A stretch of 64,000 bases of DNA from Ignavibacterium sp. (GTDB lineage Bacteria; Bacteroidota; Ignavibacteria; Ignavibacteriales; Ignavibacteriaceae): NCBI GenBank assembly GCA_018335755.1, contig JAGXRK010000019.1, forward strand, positions 166,669-230,668, written 5' to 3'. The notes beneath the pieces were generated by a model. The model was not told the origin of the DNA, did not search any database, and saw nothing but the letters and a program-made list of their open reading frames with translations. Position 1 is the stretch's first letter; the number at the start of each line of letters is the position of its first letter. The position numbers were made by a program, and so were the translations under genes. Positions 38,460 to 47,055 of the stretch are shown piece after piece.

Positions 38460-39932
38460 TTATTTCTGTAAATGATAGTTAGGAGATTCTTGCGTAATTA
38501 TAACATCGTGAGGATGACTCTCCTTTAAACCTGCCAAAGTTATTTTAACAAACTTACCGTACTTCTTTAGTGATTTTATATCTTTTGTACCGCAATAACC
38601 CATTGCCGATCTTAAGCCACCCACCAATTGATAGATAGTATCTTCAAGCGGACCTTTATATGGTACACGACCTTCTACGCCTTCCGGAACTAATTTCTTG
38701 AGGTCATCTTCGGCATCCTGAAAATATCTGTCTTTACTTCCTTTTTTCATGGCGCTAATTGAACCCATACCACGGTACAATTTAAAGCTTCTGCCTTCAT
38801 AAAGAATTTTTTCTCCGGGACTTTCATCAACTCCGGCGAACATACCGCCAATCATAATTGAATCTGCTCCGGCAGCAATAGCTTTAGGAATATCACCTGT
38901 TTGTTTAACCCCGCCATCAGCAATAATGGGTATTCCCCTTTTTTTAGCAGCTCTGTAGGCCTCTGAAATTGCTGTAATCTGTGGAACGCCTACACCTGCT
39001 ACAACCCTTGTTGTGCATATAGAGCCCGGTCCGATTCCTACTTTTATGGCATCAATCTTACAATTTATAAGCTCAGATGTTCCCTCATAAGTCCCTATAT
39101 TGCCTGCAATTAACTGAATATACTTAAATTTATTTCTTATTTCTTTGATAGCTTTAATAACCCCCATTGAATGACCGTGTGCAGTATCAATAACAATTGC
39201 ATCTGCACCTGCAAGATTAAGCGCTTCAACCCTATCAATTGAGTCAGTCGTGATCCCGATTGCTGCTCCCACTCTTAGTCTGCCGTGCTCATCTTTACAA
39301 GCATTAGGATGCTTTTTCTTTTTCATAATATCTTTGAAGGTAATAAGACCTTTGAGTTTTCCGTTCTTATCTACAACCGGAAGTTTTTCAATTTTATGGC
39401 GCTGCAGAATTTTTTCTGCTTTTTCTAATGTGGTGCCTAGCGGAGCTGTAATAAGATTCTCTTTTGTCATCAAATCAGAAACTTTCAGACGCTTATTGGG
39501 TTCAAATCTTAAATCTCTGTTGGTTAATATTCCTACAAGTTTATCATTATCATCAATAATAGGAATTCCTGATACCCTGTAATTCTTCATCAGACCTAGT
39601 GCATCGCCAATTGTTTTGTTTGGTGTGAGTGTGATAGGATTTCTTATCATGCCACTTTCAGATCTTTTTACTTTATCAACCTCACCGCATTGTTCTTCAA
39701 TAGAAAGATTTTTATGAAGAATTCCTATACCACCCTCCCTCGCGATTGCTATAGCCATTGCTGATTCTGTTACGGTATCCATTGCTGCGGAGAGAAGAGG
39801 AATATTCAATTTTATGTCGGGAGTAAGATAAGTGGAAATATCAACTTCCCTAGGAAGAACGTGAGATTTACCAGGTATTAAAAGAATATCGTCAAAGGTT
39901 ATTCCATCAAATAATTTATTTTCTTCAATCAT
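38460..39932 (-). CDS. guaB: IMP dehydrogenase
   Basis: Oxidises IMP to XMP, the committed step to GMP. The 490-residue protein has the TIM-barrel with two CBS domains inserted (about 95-210), the catalytic loop [17 protein letters not shown] with the Cys nucleophile, [19 protein letters not shown], and the flap [10 protein letters not shown]. Together with purD two genes downstream it gives a purine-synthesis context. No strong ribosome site is visible before the ATG at 39932. Confidence 0.96.
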   Translation of the reverse strand: MIEENKLFDGITFDDILLIPGKSHVLPREVDISTYLTPDIKLNIPLLSAAMDTVTESAMAIAIAREGGIGILHKNLSIEEQCGEVDKVKRSESGMIRNPITLTPNKTIGDALGLMKNYRVSGIPIIDDNDKLVGILTNRDLRFEPNKRLKVSDLMTKENLITAPLGTTLEKAEKILQRHKIEKLPVVDKNGKLKGLITFKDIMKKKKHPNACKDEHGRLRVGAAIGITTDSIDRVEALNLAGADAIVIDTAHGHSMGVIKAIKEIRNKFKYIQLIAGNIGTYEGTSELINCKIDAIKVGIGPGSICTTRVVAGVGVPQITAISEAYRAAKKRGIPIIADGGVKQTGDIPKAIAAGADSIMIGGMFAGVDESPGEKILYEGRSFKLYRGMGSISAMKKGSKDRYFQDAEDDLKKLVPEGVEGRVPYKGPLEDTIYQLVGGLRSAMGYCGTKDIKSLKKYGKFVKITLAGLKESHPHDVIITQESPNYHLQK

Positions 39933-39954
39933 GTTATACCAACATATTTAATAT

Positions 39955-39979
39955 AAAAAAGACCACCCGAAAGTGGTCT
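39955..39979 (-). terminator. Terminator after the acyl-CoA dehydrogenase gene
   Basis: Minus strand AGACCAC (39979-39973) pairs with GTGGTCT (39966-39960), followed by a T-run. It separates this gene from guaB. Confidence 0.8.
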
Positions 39980-39985
39980 GTTAAT

Positions 39986-41155
39986 TTAATCAAATGCAGG
40001 GAAACCTGTTATGTCCTCACCCAAAATAAGGGTGTGCATCTCGTGAGTTCCTTCGTAGGTTTTTACTGATTCCAGGTTAGCAGCGTGACGCATCACCGGA
40101 TATTCATCTAATATTCCATTTGCACCAAGTATTTCACGTGACATTCTGGCTATATTCAAAGCTATCTCACAGTTATTCCTCTTGGCCATTGATACCTGTG
40201 TAAACTTAAGAGTGTTATTATCTTTCATTCTTCCAAGCTGGAGATTAATTAATTGAGCTTTCGTTATCTCGGTAAGCATATAAACCAGTTTCTCCTGCGT
40301 CATCTGGTAGGCAGCAATAGGTTTACTGAATTGAACACGTGATTTTGCATAGTTTAAGGCTGAATCGTAGCAAGCCATCATAGAACCTACCACGCCCCAG
40401 GCTATTCCATACCTTGCCTGATTCAAACACATTAATGGATTTTTTAAGCCCTTGGTTTCAGGCAATAAATTAGCTTCCGGTATTTCCACATTATCAAAAA
40501 TTAACTCCGACGTAACAGAGGCGCGCAGTGAGTGTTTTCCTTTCATCTCCGGAGCAGTAAATCCTTTTGTACCTTTTTCTACAAGAAATCCTTTTACCAC
40601 ACCATCAAGTTTTGCCCATACAACTGCAACATCTGCAATGGTGCCATTTGTTATCCACATCTTAGCACCGTTGATTAAGTAACCGCCGCTTATTTTTTCA
40701 GCCTTTGTTACCATACCACCGGGATTTGAACCATAATCAGGTTCGGTGAGTCCGAAGCAACCGATTTTTTCAGCTTTGGCTAATATAGGAAGCCAATGAT
40801 CTTTTTGTTCTTCACTGCCGAAGGCAAAAATTGGATACATAACTAAAGCACTTTGCACAGAGGCAAATGACCTGACGCCACTATCTCCTCTTTCAAGTTC
40901 CTGCATTATCAAACCATATGCAACATTGTTTAATTCTGCACATCCGTATTTCTGTGGGAATGTTGGTCCGAATAAGCCCAGCTCAGCCATCTTAGGAACT
41001 AACTGCATTGGAAATTGAGCTTCCCTGTTATACTTTTCAATTATAGGGATAATTTCATCTGAAACGAATTCACGAACTGATTCGCGAACCATCTTTTCAT
41101 CATCTGAAAGAACTGAATCTATATTGTAGTAATCAACACCTGAAAATTTATTCAT
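39986..41155 (-). CDS. Acyl-CoA dehydrogenase, glutaryl-CoA dehydrogenase type
   Basis: A 389-residue FAD enzyme of the acyl-CoA dehydrogenase family. It shows CFGLTEPDYGSNPGGM, the MWITNG motif, RYGIAWGVVGSMMACYD and the catalytic Glu in the TYEGTHEMH segment. The arrangement matches glutaryl-CoA dehydrogenase, which oxidises and decarboxylates glutaryl-CoA to crotonyl-CoA in lysine and tryptophan breakdown. The ATG at 41155, with GGAG 5 bases upstream, is preferred over the adjacent TTG (41158). No partner ETF genes are here. Confidence 0.9.
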   Translation of the reverse strand: MNKFSGVDYYNIDSVLSDDEKMVRESVREFVSDEIIPIIEKYNREAQFPMQLVPKMAELGLFGPTFPQKYGCAELNNVAYGLIMQELERGDSGVRSFASVQSALVMYPIFAFGSEEQKDHWLPILAKAEKIGCFGLTEPDYGSNPGGMVTKAEKISGGYLINGAKMWITNGTIADVAVVWAKLDGVVKGFLVEKGTKGFTAPEMKGKHSLRASVTSELIFDNVEIPEANLLPETKGLKNPLMCLNQARYGIAWGVVGSMMACYDSALNYAKSRVQFSKPIAAYQMTQEKLVYMLTEITKAQLINLQLGRMKDNNTLKFTQVSMAKRNNCEIALNIARMSREILGANGILDEYPVMRHAANLESVKTYEGTHEMHTLILGEDITGFPAFD

Positions 41156-41199
41156 CAATACTCCATTATTTATAATTTATTTACAAAAATTATTAAAAG

Positions 41200-41217
41200 A
41201 AGGTCTGATAAGCAATC
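41200..41217. promoter_or_regulatory. Candidate operator palindrome upstream of the metal cassette
   Basis: The stretch around 41203-41219 contains TCTGAT-AAGCA-ATCAGA inside a longer imperfect repeat GGTCTGAT/ATCAGAACC. It lies about 75-90 bases before the 121-residue gene. It could be a repressor site, but no consensus was matched. Confidence 0.25.
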
Positions 41218-41292
41218 AGAACCTGATAATAGCTAAGAAATCTGTTTAGCCTTGCATGATAGTTCAGAAAGCTACATCTTTGCAGCCATATT

Positions 41293-41658
41293 ATGAATCA
41301 TTTTAACAAAAAATATAAGAATCCGGCTGCTCTGGTTATTCTTGCTGGATATTTTTTCTTATTTGGATTTAATATTCTTCATTATCACAAGTATAATGTA
41401 ATACTGGACTATTCAAAGAGTATTGTTAACACAAATGAACAAAATACCAATGCAGGCCATTTTGTAAATATCGACTTTCAGTGTCCGGTTCATAATATCT
41501 ATACATCATTACACAATGTTCTGATAAATAGTTCCGTCGCTGAATCTATTTCGCTGCACACTATTGAGTTCTTTAACTTAAAATCTCAACATTTTCATTT
41601 TCAAAAAGAGTTATTCCTCTCAAACGCACTAAGAGCACCCCCTGCCTTATTTTCTTAA
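41293..41658 (+). CDS. Small His-rich membrane-anchored protein (121 aa)
   Basis: A 121-residue protein with one N-terminal membrane segment (about 12-28), then many His residues (HYHKYN, QCPVHNIYTSLHN, SQHFHFQK) and a LRAPPALFS end. The layout (single helix, CPxH motif, R-A-P-P C-terminus) resembles small DUF2946-like proteins found next to metal receptor genes. It probably binds a metal in the periplasm. It is first in a cassette with a lipoprotein and a TonB receptor. Confidence 0.7.
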   Translation: MNHFNKKYKNPAALVILAGYFFLFGFNILHYHKYNVILDYSKSIVNTNEQNTNAGHFVNIDFQCPVHNIYTSLHNVLINSSVAESISLHTIEFFNLKSQHFHFQKELFLSNALRAPPALFS

Positions 41659-41711
41659 TATTCAGTTTAATTAAATATTTATTATAAAACTTTATTTAGG
41701 AGAATAAAGCC

Positions 41712-42539
41712 ATGCGTAATATTATATCAACGCTTACTGTTCTTTTTTTATTGTTGTTTATTTTAGTTAGTTGTTCAGAGGACCCCGTAACACCGCAGGA
41801 AGATCATTTTGAAGCTGAAGGTATTGTATTTCTCCAGTCAGGAATTAAGATAGCCGAAATATTCAGAGGTGTAACCACTGATACTTTATTTGCCCCTGAA
41901 GGAGCGCTATCAGCAGGAATTGATGTTAAATTTTATAACTCCAATAAGGAAATGATCGATGCTCCAGACCCTGCTGAACAAAGCTTTGCCTGGCAAATTG
42001 ATAATCCGGCTTTGGTGGAAGTTTGGCAGCATCCGGGTGAAGAAGGAGGATACGAATTTCATCTCCGGGGTTTAGCTGATGGTACCACTCAAATTGAGTT
42101 TTTTATAATGCACGAGGGACATGCTGACTTCCGTTCCGGAAAAATGACTGTTCTTGTTGAGCATGATACAACAGCTCACGGTGAACCAGTAGGATTAAAG
42201 CTATATGATGAAGATACCGGAACTTTGCTTGTAACTGTAAAAGAAGATGGATCTGTAGTAGGAACTTTAATTGTTGCTGCCGGCCAAACTACAGATCATA
42301 TTGAAGTTAAGTTCTTTGATGCAAATAATATGGAGTTTCAGCCAGATGCTGCAGATCACTCTATAAATGTTATTTCAGCTAATACCGGTATTGCATTAAT
42401 TACAGGTATAGATCCAGCTGAACCTTATGCATTCAAAGTACAGGGTGTAACTGCGGGCAGTACAACTTTTAGTTTTGAACTTCTTCATAATTCTATGGTT
42501 GAAGAAACATTTTCTAACATTCCTGTAATTGTTCAATAA
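41712..42539 (+). CDS. Lipoprotein with two tandem Ig-like domains
   Basis: A 275-residue lipoprotein (LVSCSEDP, Cys21). The mature part is two related beta domains of about 115 residues: DVKFYNSNKEMIDAPDPAEQ in the first lines up with EVKFFDANNMEFQPDAADHS in the second. Scattered His and acidic residues (EDHFEAEG, HEGHADF, EHDTTAHGE) would suit metal capture. GGAG lies 8 bases before the ATG at 41712. It sits between the His-rich protein and the receptor, so it may pass ligand to the receptor from the cell surface or periplasm. Function is inferred only from context. Confidence 0.75.
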   Translation: MRNIISTLTVLFLLLFILVSCSEDPVTPQEDHFEAEGIVFLQSGIKIAEIFRGVTTDTLFAPEGALSAGIDVKFYNSNKEMIDAPDPAEQSFAWQIDNPALVEVWQHPGEEGGYEFHLRGLADGTTQIEFFIMHEGHADFRSGKMTVLVEHDTTAHGEPVGLKLYDEDTGTLLVTVKEDGSVVGTLIVAAGQTTDHIEVKFFDANNMEFQPDAADHSINVISANTGIALITGIDPAEPYAFKVQGVTAGSTTFSFELLHNSMVEETFSNIPVIVQ

Positions 42540-42550
42540 GCAGATTAAAA

Positions 42551-44785
42551 TTGAAAATATATTCTTCTTTAAAGGGTCACTCCCACAAAATGGGAGTGAT
42601 CTTGTTGTATTTAATTATGTATTCAACATCAATTTATTCTTCCGGAATGAAGAGTGGTCTTTCTGGTTTTGTGATAGATTCAGAAACTTCCAAACCAGTT
42701 GCAAATGCTGTAATACAAATTCTAGGTTCAGATATTTATGCAACTTCAAAAGAGAATGGTTCTTTTCAGTTTATAAAACTGGAGGAAAAACAATATCAAA
42801 TTAAGGTAACACATATATCGTACCAGGAAAAACTATTTCAGGTTGATCTTGCTCAGCACAGGACACAAAATCTTATAGTTTATTTACTGCCTCGAGCCAT
42901 AAACCTATCCCCTGTTATTATAACCGGTGAATCTAAACCAACTTTATTTGATGAAATAAATGAACTTTCAAATGTATTAAAGGGTAAGGAACTGCAGAGG
43001 GACCTGAGTTTAACACTTGCATCAACTTTAAGAAATGAAACCGGTTTAGCAATCCGCTCAATGGGACCGGCACCGGCACGACCAGTAGTAAGAGGCTTAG
43101 GACAAAACCGTGTATTGATCAGCGAAGATGGAATTACGTCTTCAGATCTTTCAGCAACTTCTCCGGACCATGCTGTTTCTCTCGAGCCTTTTACAGTCGA
43201 ACGAATTGAAGTTATAAGAGGGCCAAAAGTCCTTCTTCAAACTCCAACTACAATTGGTGGTGTCGTAAATATTATAAGAAAAGAAATTCCCGATGAAATA
43301 CACAACCAGATTCATGCAAGTATTGGTGGATATGGTGAGTCTGCCAACAAAGGATATTTAGGATCCGTTTTGACTGAAATACCTTTTGCTCCATTCTCTT
43401 TCAAAATGGAACTAAGCAGACGGGAAACTTCTGACCTGATGACACCGGTTGGTAAGCTAAATAATTCATACTCAGAAAATTTAAATTATAGTATCGGGTC
43501 AAGCTTTATAAAAAATTGGGGATTAATCGGTGCATCATTCAGAAATTTTGAACTTGAATACGGAGTGCCAGGCGGTTTTGTCGGAGCTCATCCAAACGGA
43601 GTTGATATTCAGCTTTACAGAAGGCAATTAAATCTGAAATCTAAAATTGAGTTTAATAATGATTACATTAAAGAGCTTGAATCTAATTACAGCTATGTTT
43701 TATACCGTCATAAAGAATTCGAAAACAGCGGAAGAATTGGATCTGAATTTAAAATTCAGACTCATCTGGCAAAATTAAATCTCAATCATAACAGCTATGG
43801 GTTATTAAACAATGGTACTGTCGGGATATCTTTTGAGTTGAGAGAGTATGAAGTTGGCGGATTCGTATTTAATCCACCATCCAATTCCCTTAATCTTTCA
43901 GCATATTTATTCGAAACTTTTAACTATGACCGATTTCATTTTGAATTAGGAACAAGGTATAACTTTGACTTAATAAAACCATTAAAAGAAAAACCCGATG
44001 CAAAAATTGGATACATAAGAAAAAGAGTTTTCAACACCTATTCTTTTTCCATTTCTTCGCTTTATGAATTATCTGATATAGTTTTTGCCGGAATTAACTT
44101 AAGCAAATCTTCCCGTGTTCCAACAATTGAGGAGTTGTTTTCTGAAGGACCTCATCTAGCTGCCTATTCTTATGAAATTGGCAATCCAGAATTAAAAGCA
44201 GAGACCGGTTTCGGAAGTGAATTTTTTATTTATCACAAATTTGAAAAACTATTTTTTAACATTAACTTCTTTTATAATAATCTTGATAACTATATAATTC
44301 CACGAAACACAGGTGAAATAAATTTTGCAACTTTCCTCCCGGTTTATGCTTCCGAGGGTGTGGGAGCTGAATTCTACGGCATGGAAAATCAGGTTGACTG
44401 GAAAATATGCCGATATTTTACATTTATCAATTCGCTAAGCTTCACACGCGGAATTTTCAAATCAGGTGCATCTTTGCCTCAAATTCCACCAATAAAAGGT
44501 AAGGTTGAAATACGTTATAATACCGATAATTTTATAATTGGATTAAGCACAGAATGGGCTGGTAATCAGGATAAAGTGGATAAATTTGAAGAACCTACTT
44601 CCGGTTATGTGATTCTTAGTAATTTTTATCAGTACAATTTTCAGATTGGTCATATGATTCATTCAATAGCATTGAGTATTGATAATGTATTAAATAAAGA
44701 ATATAGAAACCATCTTTCCAGAGTCAAATCAATTTTACCCGAGGCAGGTCGGAATTTTAGATTATCGTACAGAATGTTCATCTAA
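42551..44785 (+). CDS. TonB-dependent receptor, ZnuD-like (metal uptake)
   Basis: A 744-residue outer-membrane receptor with a CarboxypepD_reg domain (about 36-115), a plug (about 125-235) and a C-terminal barrel. The plug segment PVVRGLGQNRVLISEDGI, then SATSPDHAVSLEPF and VERIEVIRGP, resembles zinc or copper receptors of the ZnuD type. The start is unclear: TTG at 42551 gives a basic N-region before the signal helix; ATG at 42590 has AAAGGG 13 bases upstream but lies in a hairpin. No riboswitch precedes it. With the two upstream genes it forms a probable metal uptake cassette. Confidence 0.85.
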   Translation: MKIYSSLKGHSHKMGVILLYLIMYSTSIYSSGMKSGLSGFVIDSETSKPVANAVIQILGSDIYATSKENGSFQFIKLEEKQYQIKVTHISYQEKLFQVDLAQHRTQNLIVYLLPRAINLSPVIITGESKPTLFDEINELSNVLKGKELQRDLSLTLASTLRNETGLAIRSMGPAPARPVVRGLGQNRVLISEDGITSSDLSATSPDHAVSLEPFTVERIEVIRGPKVLLQTPTTIGGVVNIIRKEIPDEIHNQIHASIGGYGESANKGYLGSVLTEIPFAPFSFKMELSRRETSDLMTPVGKLNNSYSENLNYSIGSSFIKNWGLIGASFRNFELEYGVPGGFVGAHPNGVDIQLYRRQLNLKSKIEFNNDYIKELESNYSYVLYRHKEFENSGRIGSEFKIQTHLAKLNLNHNSYGLLNNGTVGISFELREYEVGGFVFNPPSNSLNLSAYLFETFNYDRFHFELGTRYNFDLIKPLKEKPDAKIGYIRKRVFNTYSFSISSLYELSDIVFAGINLSKSSRVPTIEELFSEGPHLAAYSYEIGNPELKAETGFGSEFFIYHKFEKLFFNINFFYNNLDNYIIPRNTGEINFATFLPVYASEGVGAEFYGMENQVDWKICRYFTFINSLSFTRGIFKSGASLPQIPPIKGKVEIRYNTDNFIIGLSTEWAGNQDKVDKFEEPTSGYVILSNFYQYNFQIGHMIHSIALSIDNVLNKEYRNHLSRVKSILPEAGRNFRLSYRMFI
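42577..42599 (+). promoter_or_regulatory. Hairpin at the receptor translation start
   Basis: TCACTCCCA (42577-42585) and TGGGAGTGA (42591-42599) form a perfect 9-bp stem with a CAAAA loop. The ATG at 42590 lies at the loop/stem border. It could block or pause ribosomes at the receptor start. Confidence 0.5.
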
Positions 44786-44848
44786 TCTTTGATTTAGATA
44801 GTGTAAGAATTATATTTGCCACGTTAATTTTTAAGTAAAAATCTACCC

Positions 44849-44937
44849 GGAGAGGTGGGTGAGTGGCTGAAACCAACGGTTTGCTAAACCGTCGTAGGGG
44901 TTAAACTCTACCGCGAGTTCGAATCTCGCCCTCTCCG
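44849..44937 (+). tRNA. tRNA-Ser (GCT anticodon)
   Basis: Acceptor arms GGAGAGG (44849-44855) and CCTCTCC (44930-44936), anticodon stem ACGGT/ACCGT with loop TTGCTAA, giving anticodon GCT (reads AGC/AGU). A long variable arm and GAGTTCGAATCTC T-arm fit tRNA-Ser. A terminator-like hairpin follows at about 44943-44974. Confidence 0.96.
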
Positions 44938-44942
44938 CATTA

Positions 44943-44974
44943 AAGTCCCTGATTTTTTAGGTACTTTTTTTTAA
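44943..44974 (+). terminator. Terminator after tRNA-Ser
   Basis: AAGTCCCTGA and TAGGTACTT form an imperfect stem followed by a T-run. The same hairpin recurs in better form after the degenerate copy at 45093-45121. Confidence 0.55.
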
Positions 44975-44977
44975 CTC

Positions 44978-45086
44978 AATTAGTTGCTGATCCAGAATTG
45001 TCGGTTTGCTAAACCGTCTTAGGGGTTAAACTCTACCGCGAGTTCTTCCATCGGAATCCCTTAGGGAGAATCCCTCCCGCTCCGCT
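44978..45086 (+). pseudogene. Degenerate partial copy of tRNA-Ser(GCT)
   Basis: The block 45002-45045 repeats the anticodon arm, variable arm and start of the T-arm of the intact tRNA with a single mismatch, including TTTGCTAAACCG and TTAAACTCTACCGCGAG. The left D-arm part (about 44978-45000) is only loosely similar, and the right T-arm is disrupted by a TCGGAATCCCTTAGGG-type insertion before a CCGCTCCGCT end. It cannot fold as a working tRNA. It looks like a partial tandem duplication or the scar of an element that integrated at the tRNA. Confidence 0.8.
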
Positions 45087-45092
45087 CATTTT

Positions 45093-45121
45093 AGTCCCTG
45101 AATATTTTTCAGGGACTTTTT
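45093..45121 (+). terminator. Terminator after the tRNA-Ser copy
   Basis: AGTCCCTGAA (45093-45102) and TTCAGGGACT (45108-45117) form a perfect 10-bp stem followed by TTTT. Confidence 0.8.
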
Positions 45122-45399
45122 ATTAATTAATAGTCTAGAAGCTGATACTGATTATCCGATTGTAATAACCACGCACTAAAATTTTATATTTAAAGTTTTT
45201 GTTTACTTAAATTGGTGTTGATGTTTTTAGCCTCATCAGTTAACCTGTTTTCTTAATTCATTTCAATCAATATCATCCTGCTAAATCAAATTTATTACTA
45301 TTATTTTTACAATTTTTGTTTGATTTTTGCTAATAATTTCAAACAGGAAATTTGATTTTATATATTGCAAAAGAAATTATTTACTAAAAGGAGTGAAAT

Positions 45400-47004
45400 A
45401 TGCGCTTATTATCTATTGCTATTTTATTTTTAATCAGCACTTCTTCAATTTTTACTCAGCAACTTCAAACCAAATACGAAACAAAACCAGATTGGATAGA
45501 TGAATTTCCCGATGGCTGTACAACAATTACAGTTGGAAAGTTAGCCAGTTATGATGGAAGCGTAATGACATCACATACTGATGATAGTCATCGAACAAGA
45601 AGTGAATTTGATATTATGCCTCCAATGTCTTTTGAACCAAATGCTAAAGTAATGATGTACAAACGGGTCCCTGATAATTCAAAGAAAATGCCTGCTTATA
45701 AATTCGAACCTACCGGAGAAATCCCTCAGGTTGAATCTACCTATGGTTATATAAATACAGCTTATCCCTGCATCAACACCGAACAGCTTGCTATTGGTGA
45801 ATCTACATTTGGAGGAAAAGAGGAATTGAAATCGGATAAAGGTTTAATCGATTGCACTCAATTAGTAAGACTTATGGTTGAAAGAACTAAAACTGCACGT
45901 GAAGCAATAGAAATGGCCGGTAACCTTTTAGAAAAATATGGATGGAACGATGATGGTGAATGTTTAACAATTGCAGATCCTAATGAAGTCTGGATGTTTG
46001 AAGTTGTTGGTCCGGGAAAAGATAAAGTCGGAGCAGTTTGGGCTGCACAACGTGTACCGGATGATAATATTTCTGTTAATGCAAATGCCAGCAGGATAAG
46101 AAAAATTGATACTAATGATCCTGACCACTTTATGTTCTCAAAAAATGTTTTTGAAGTAGCCAGGGAAAACGGATTGTGGAATCCCGATGAGGGTGAGTTT
46201 GAATTCTGTTATGCATATGCTGATAGAAATTCTTTAGCTGCCAGAAGAAGAGAATGGCGGGTTTTCGATCTTGCGGCACCATCCTTAAAACTGGACGCCA
46301 ATTCAGAAAATTATCCTTTTTCTGTTAAACCGGATAGTTTGATTACTTTAGAAAAAATGGTTGAGATTTTTTCAGACTACTATGAGGGTACCGAATTTGA
46401 TATGACAAAAAATCTTACTGTTACTGATGACAGTGGCAGAACTATTATCTCGCCATTAGCAAATCCACAAATGCCATACGATATGAACAAACTTCTGAAA
46501 ATTAATGGTGGTTGGGGCTGGCGCGGTGAAAGGACTATTGCACGCTGGTATACTATGTATGCAACCATAATTCAATGCAGAAGCTGGCTTCCTAATGAAG
46601 TTGGGGGTGTTGTGTGGTTAGCATGGGATAATGTTGCCTCTTCTATTTATACTCCTATTTATAACAGCATTACACGGGTTCCTGAAAGCTGTTCAACTCC
46701 GGGCAGAGAAAATGGATATACACGAAATTCTGCCTGGTGGGCATTTAATGTTTTAGGAACTTTATCTGCCCAACGCTGGGGCGATATGAGGCACGACGTA
46801 CGTGCAGTATGGGATCCATGGCAAGCTGAACTATTTAAAAATCAAAAAGCTTTTGAAAATGAAGCTGCTAAATTATTACAAACCGATAGAGAAAAAGCAA
46901 TCGAATTTCTGACTGATTATTCTTATGACTGGCAGGTAAAAGTTTTTGAGCGTGCCTGGCTGTTAACGGAAGAACTTTGGACTAAATATGATGAATTGTT
47001 TTAG
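45400..47004 (+). CDS. Secreted C69-family dipeptidase
   Basis: A 534-residue exported peptidase: signal peptide (about 1-20) followed by the C69 start motif DGCTTITVGKLASYDGS with Cys40. In C69 enzymes (PepD type) this Cys is the nucleophile and becomes the N-terminal residue after processing, so here a short propeptide (about 21-39) must be removed. Later blocks (SEFDIMPPMSF, RKIDTNDPDHFMFSKN, the WRVFDLAAPS segment) match secreted members of the family. GGAG precedes the ATG. It probably cleaves di- or short peptides in the periplasm or outside. Confidence 0.9.
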   Translation: MRLLSIAILFLISTSSIFTQQLQTKYETKPDWIDEFPDGCTTITVGKLASYDGSVMTSHTDDSHRTRSEFDIMPPMSFEPNAKVMMYKRVPDNSKKMPAYKFEPTGEIPQVESTYGYINTAYPCINTEQLAIGESTFGGKEELKSDKGLIDCTQLVRLMVERTKTAREAIEMAGNLLEKYGWNDDGECLTIADPNEVWMFEVVGPGKDKVGAVWAAQRVPDDNISVNANASRIRKIDTNDPDHFMFSKNVFEVARENGLWNPDEGEFEFCYAYADRNSLAARRREWRVFDLAAPSLKLDANSENYPFSVKPDSLITLEKMVEIFSDYYEGTEFDMTKNLTVTDDSGRTIISPLANPQMPYDMNKLLKINGGWGWRGERTIARWYTMYATIIQCRSWLPNEVGGVVWLAWDNVASSIYTPIYNSITRVPESCSTPGRENGYTRNSAWWAFNVLGTLSAQRWGDMRHDVRAVWDPWQAELFKNQKAFENEAAKLLQTDREKAIEFLTDYSYDWQVKVFERAWLLTEELWTKYDELF

Positions 47005-47014
47005 CTGATGTTTC

Positions 47015-47051
47015 CTGATTGAGGATGGTGTAATTCAATTACTTCAATCAG
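47015..47051. terminator. Shared terminator between convergent genes
   Basis: CTGATTGA (47015-47022) and TCAATCAG (47044-47051) form an 8-bp stem, with an inner TAATT/AATTA arm. It fills the gap between the C69 gene and the SNF2-like gene, and short T-runs flank it. Confidence 0.5.
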
Positions 47052-47055
47052 AAAG

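Noticed and set aside
41159..41292. Possible cobalamin riboswitch before the metal cassette
   Set aside because: No B12-box or other conserved riboswitch blocks were found; only a small palindrome is present.
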